Source of the DNA: Neodontobutis hainanensis
Lineage: Eukaryota > Chordata > Actinopteri > Gobiiformes > Odontobutidae
Assembly: GCA_024349245.1 (NCBI GenBank)
Contig: JALDNG010000019.1
Location: forward strand, 2,709,001-2,773,000
DNA: 64,000 bases
Direction of reading: 5' to 3'
Shown piece by piece: positions 58,691 to 64,000 of the stretch. Position numbers and translations under genes: made by a program. How positions within the stretch are numbered: the stretch's first letter is position 1; every line of letters begins with the position of its first letter. The notes under the pieces were generated by a model. It saw only the letters and a list, made by a program, of their open reading frames with translations. It had not been told where the DNA came from and searched no databases.

Positions 58691-61600
58691 TATTAATAAT
58701 AATATTGAGAGTGTGAAATGCAATAAATAACATGCCTTATTAGCATTTGTGCTAACAGCACCAACTAGTGTCTCCTTTTCAATTTGGTCCGCAGTTTAAA
58801 ATTCAGCTGTGAACGCTCAGCGGACCGGAGCTTTTGCTTGACAAACCAAACTAAATATATAATTTTCTGTTTTGGTGCAAAATAATGATGCGGACTACAA
58901 GTGTGGACACACCCTGAGACACGTGTCCAGAGGGAGACTGGATGGATTCAAATACAACTCCGGGATTGCTTGTATCTTACTTCTTGGGATGCTACGTTTA
59001 CAAATCTGTAAACTATGCTTTTATTTTTTTTTTCCCTTCTTAAACAATGTTCCTATCTGTGCTTTATGGAAACATGAAATAGAAGCATGCTATTTAAGAC
59101 TGCTGTGATATGATAAAGATAAAGATTTAGCAGCGATATAAAGACAAGAAGAAAACCTCATCTAACAAATGCCTCATTTTGGCAGAAGTGGTGTTCCCAT
59201 ACACAAGCCCATTTGCTGATAGTGCGCAGATAAACAACTCAAGTATTTGTTCAGTTCTGAGATTACAGAATATGTGCCTTGTCTCATGTAACACTCAGAA
59301 CCAAATAGGGGCATAGGTCTGTGTTTAGCGTTCATGCCAAGTGGGCTGTGATGGGAATCAGCCGTGGAGAGCTGCTAAATATTTCCAGCGTCTTATCAGC
59401 TTGTTAGAATGGGCAGCAGCTGTAAAAACAGACGCGCACAAAGACTCACCTTAAATAGACAGACACACACTTCCAAAAGCAGTGCCCTCACACTTTCCCA
59501 CTGCTTCCAGGGGTTCATATGGGTTTCCCCTTTTTTTATCCAGGTTTTGAGAAGAAGAACTTTGTATTTACTGTGTACGCTGCTTTAAACATAGACAAAA
59601 GTTGTGATATTGAGTAGTAAGTTTCTGAAGTAAAGGAAAGTGATGCAGCTTTCTAATCTGGCCGGCTGGAAAGGGTTATTTGTATTGCACCTTGACATGT
59701 TTTGGCAGGTCCTGCAGCCCTTTTCAAAAGAGTCATGCCATGTTACTGTGAAGTGTCTTGTGGGTGCGTCATGCAGGTTTGGCCATCCTACCGCTTCAGG
59801 TAGGACTTGTTGTCCAACTTCTTAAGGATAGATACCCAGGTGTGAGACAACAACTCATCACAATTTAGCGTCCTATATGCTTTTTTCTAAATCTCAAAAA
59901 AAAAAAACTGTTAAAGTTTGTGTAAGACTCAATTAAGCTGGACCAAACCCATTCACTTTTTTGACTTGGGATAAAATGGGTTTGGAACACCTCCCATTCA
60001 AACCAGTTTTGACAGAAGTTAGTTAATCATAACTGAGATTGTCTTTATGCAATGCTTTGTTTTTTATCTGATTGATGGTATGTTGATCCAGAAGCAGTTA
60101 AATAAATGCATATGTTGCTACTGCCACTGAACTCTGATTGGTTGTGTGTCTATCCAGATGCATTCGGGAGGTAGTTTAATCTACGTCTATTTGTTCTGTC
60201 CCTGAAATTAAACTCAAATAGACAGAGTAAGTAGTATAAAGGTATATTTGTCATCTCTGAAACTGATGTTTTACGCTTGTTTTTTTAATTAATGGTAACA
60301 CATTTTCAAGTTTGTTTCTCAGGGGTCACTTCTACCAAATATTCGGTACTGACACAACAATACATATAGATACAGCCCCAACTTTCAAAATCCTGGAAAA
60401 TCACCTTCAAGAGTAACTTAAATATTCTGAAATGACCAACAACAGCTTGAAATTTGAACTTTCTAAAGATTTCTACAATTATGACATTACCTCAAGAGTA
60501 AGAAATGTGCCCTATTCATTCATTATTTGGAGAAAGTAAGAGCTCCAGAAATAAACCGCCTAAAAAACAACAAGCTGGAGCGATCCCTATCTGTCTCAGA
60601 CACTAGTGCTGCCAAATTACTCACCAGCCTCACAAACAAAACCTCCACACACACTTGTCCACACAATGGCACCAGAACATCTGTGCGCACTCAAAAAAAA
60701 AAAACACACGTGCAAAAGCAGATTTCTCATTTTTCTTGCCATTTCCTTTTTCCAGAGCCGTGTCATGGACTCAACATACGCCACATCAGACAACACGACA
60801 CACAAGTGGAAATTGTCAGAGCTCATATTACAGCCCACTGAAAGCCTGTCCACAGTCCAGCGTCCAAACCGGGCTTCTGTCTTCATTACACGACAGCCCA
60901 TTGAAGAGGCTCTTAGGAAGCAACATGGAAAGTTTAGGGAGATGAAATGGGAAATAGAGGTGCAGAGAGGGATGATGGGAAAGCGCAGAGCAAGTGTAGA
61001 GTTTCTGTGGAATTGGAAATATGATGAGTCGCAAACACACAAATGGAAAAAACACAGCCGCAAGAATGTGTTTGTGGTAAACAACCAGACTCAGCAATGC
61101 CATTTCCATTCCATTTTATATTTCCTCACAATCCAGGAGAGTGTTTTTCAAATACATGTGAACGCTACATTTACATTTGTGTTGAAATTAAGATTTGCCA
61201 TTTAATTGTGTATGATTTTTTGAGGTTTTACTCAATCTATCCTCCCTGATCATAGTAGATGGCACTTGACCCTAGACCAGAAGTTTTAAATGGTCAGTTG
61301 AAGTATCCTCTCCTTTCTGTCTTCTGCTGGTACACAGCCTGCAGTTAACAGGGCATTTATAGTTAGTTTAAATAGCTTGTTTCTATTTATGAGATATTAG
61401 AGGTTACAGAAACTGTCCATCGTTCCATCGTTTGTACTTTGCACCTTTTGTTTAAGCCTTCTATATATTGTAAATGTGAACTTGGACATGTCTTGCCTGG
61501 AAATGACACATTAAGTACAGATTTTTTAACAAGGCTTTGGGCAGGCACACATCATCTGTATCAATAAAAACTTAATCAGCTCTGATTCTCCATCTGCACT

Positions 61601-64000
61601 GTGATAAAAGCCACATTATTCACAACACACAGAGATGCGGAAACATTCAAGGAATTATTCCCTTCACTTCTGTCCAAGGACATCTTTTATATTTGCATAC
61701 ATTAAAACATTCACATGGCATCTTTTAGTTTGCAAATTGCATTGTTCCACATTCAGAGCGAGTAGGTGGTCCAACACGAGTGCTTAATGACAGAAACAAC
61801 TCAGCAGAGATGTAATACTGTATGCACTGTGCACTCCTTGTCGTTCCCAATTACACTTCCACTGAGCTTTCATCCTATACCAAGCACTTCATATTAGCAG
61901 ACGGAACCTGAAAGCTGAAGGATTTCTATATGAGGGCGCTGACAGCTGCTGGGAAATGGAGGAACTTCATTGTGTGTGACAGATAAGGCCCCCCAACTCC
62001 AGCTAGTGCTCCATTTATGAGCCATAAGCCTGGCAGCGGAGTGAAGGCAGTAAATATCCAACAACATGTTCATAGACTATGAACTGTGGAGAGTTGATGT
62101 TAAAAAATGTAATAAAACAGCTCAGGTGTGTTCCAATGTGTCAAAATCTGTCACAGTGATGGCCCCGTTCCAGAGTCTGGACTGGTATTCTGCGTTTCTT
62201 CATCTGTGAGAGGAGTACAATAAATAATGTATTGACTAAGCCGCAGTGTGTAGGATTTTACAAAGTGACCAAACTCAACAGAAGACCACAGAAGCTTTAA
62301 CAAAACTCAACAACAAAAACAGCATGTGGTCATATAAGTTAAAAACACATTTGACCCATGTCAGTCACATAGTTGTTTGACCCAGGATGCACAACCTTGT
62401 GTTTGCATTCCCATTGTAAACACTTTTAGAGAGTTTCTTTGGAAACTTCCTGAAGTTCTTTGGGTGCGCAATTTACTTTGAAAAGAGCTGGAGCGTTACT
62501 TCCAAACCACAAAAGAACCATGAACTGTGAAGGATTGGATCTGTGACCTATTGTACCAGGTGGCACTCCCAACCAACTTCTACTTTCAAATGAGCGTGGC
62601 CTTAAAAGCACCTTTGAGAAAACAACTGTTAACATCCCATCTTACAGTTGTTGCAGAATGAAAATATCAAATGAATTAAAGAACATGTTGTGGTGAAAAT
62701 CAGGAAGCATATTTTAGAACATTAAAATGGATTTGTATTCTGGATTCAAATGTGGAATACCCAGATTAACTTATTGTCTCAAAAGGATTATCGACTCACT
62801 CTAAATGATTTTAACACGTTCAAAATTCTGTGAAATTGTGGTTTTCAGCAGTGTGACTAAAGGATTGAATACCTTGCTGCCAATTTCCACCATCTTCTTT
62901 TCTGTAGTCACGACAAAACACAAGATTATTACGGAAGAGCCTGAAATAAACAAACCACTTAAGATACCACTTTGTCCTAAAGATAAGACAGGTAATCTTA
63001 CTTCATCACGACTAATACTGGTCTTTAAAAAAAAAAGTATGAACGCTAATTACTATTCACACATGCATGTGCATTATGAGTTACTTTGCATCCTGAACAA
63101 TCACATTAGCGCCCACACATCCAGCTGCTACCACTTACTTATTATAAATACGACACCCAAGTCAACTCAGCGCTGTGTGACATGCATATTAGATTTACCG
63201 GGATCAGAATTCCCAGCGCAGCACCAGCTCTCGTTATCAGGTCACTTCATGGCCGAAGAGCATACGCCTCGTGTTGTACGTGAACATTATGCATTTTTAA
63301 GCAGGTACACTGTACATCCATAAGGTAAAGTATTGCGAGAGTTTATTATGTAAATTCATGTGCCGAGTCTTTATCGTGTCTTGATGCGTTACCGTGTGCT
63401 CTGGCAGGGTGAATACGTCTGCTTTTATAGTAAGTATTTAATATTCATTAGCAGCAGCCGTGGGGCCAGACGGAGGTCAGCACGTCTCTGCAGCAGCAGC
63501 AGTCTCTAACATACAGTCTATGCATAAAACGTAAAGCCTCTGTTCCCATCACTCCACTGTACCTTATCTGTCAATCAATACAACGTCTAGGAAAGAAGCG
63601 GCTGTGATAAAACTACATCATGCCTACTCATTACACACTCAAACGGTAGATGCATGGAACAAGTGAGCAAATAAGTTTTATAGAAAGGAAACTGCTTTGA
63701 CTTTCAACTCATATAGTATTTGGAAAAATTTCCAGAATGTGTTTTTTTGTGCCGTTTAATTTCTTAATATTTAAGATGTTTGGGTTGTTAATACAGATAC
63801 GGCACGCTACAAGGGAATATCAAAATACAATAGCAATGAGCTAGCAGCTAATTCTATGTGCATTACTTCATTAAAATATAATCAAGCTCACCAAATGCAG
63901 AGTTAAAATGAACAGTATTCAAGGGCGACACAGACTGTACAAGACAACATCCTTCCCGTTTAGTTTAAAACTTGTCTTCAGGTGCAGACCATGGTTTGGC

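Larger units (their letters stand above)
52091..64000 (-). other. Partial intron 1 of unc5c-like gene
   Basis: Intron upstream of exon 2 on the minus strand, phase 1, ending GATTTCTGCAG at 52091. It runs off the right edge, so it exceeds 11.9 kb, in line with the very long first intron of mammalian UNC5C. No signal-peptide exon was recognised. It contains SINEs at 52.2 and 58.4 kb and a CA repeat at 57.1 kb. A retroposon-like tail (CCTTAGGGGATTAATAAAG) lies near 53.2 kb. The long open frames at 60606-61205 (199 aa) and 62805-63323 (172 aa) have no recognised relatives. The remainder is ordinary AT-rich intron, with candidate conserved blocks at 54.7-54.9, 55.0-55.2 and 61.85-62.05 kb. Confidence 0.85.

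Noticed and set aside
62805..63323. 172-codon plus-strand frame near the right edge
   Set aside because: AT-rich, low coding character and no recognised motif. Treated as chance.

Overview
This window is vertebrate genomic DNA, almost certainly from a ray-finned (teleost) fish. Three short exons on the minus strand encode consecutive pieces of a netrin receptor of the UNC5 family. They best match UNC5C from memory of the paralogues. The other ~99% of the window is intron, with repeats of types common in teleosts: tRNA-derived SINEs, a Tc1/mariner relic, hAT relics, a LINE scrap, long microsatellites and foldback elements. No bacterial or viral gene organisation is present, and no complete gene starts and ends here.

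Gene layout, in transcription order (right to left): partial intron 1 (52091-64000); exon 2 (51854-52090, start of the mature ectodomain and most of Ig1); intron 2 (32920-51853); exon 3 (32776-32919, end of Ig1); intron 3 (13225-32775); exon 4 (13121-13224, start of Ig2); partial intron 4 (1-13120). All six splice sites are canonical GT/AG. The exons join in one open frame (phases 1, 1, 1, 0) and give about 161 residues without a stop. Exon numbers follow the mammalian gene. The signal-peptide exon lies beyond the right edge, and the rest of Ig2, the thrombospondin repeats, the membrane segment and the ZU5, UPA and death domains lie beyond the left edge.

Repeats, region by region. Intron 4 holds a small hAT-type MITE with an 8-bp target duplication. 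Intron 3 holds fragments of a retroelement-like repeat, one of them an inverted dimer forming a perfect 27-bp hairpin. It also has a minus-strand SINE, a hAT relic with a stub of transposase, and a decayed Tc1-like element with both TA ends. Intron 2 has two large inverted-repeat structures (about 33.5-34.6 kb and 50.46-51.30 kb), an (AC)82 microsatellite, SINEs and a LINE fragment. The second inverted repeat is a well-preserved foldback element with tandem repeats in its arms and a 6-bp flanking direct repeat. Intron 1 holds a promoter-deleted SINE only ~140 bp from exon 2, plus another SINE copy.

Nothing in the window amounts to a new multi-gene system. The foldback element at 50460-51304 is the most unusual object. 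Several long open frames in the introns look like chance frames. Some intronic stretches look like candidate conserved non-coding elements by composition only and need alignment to test.
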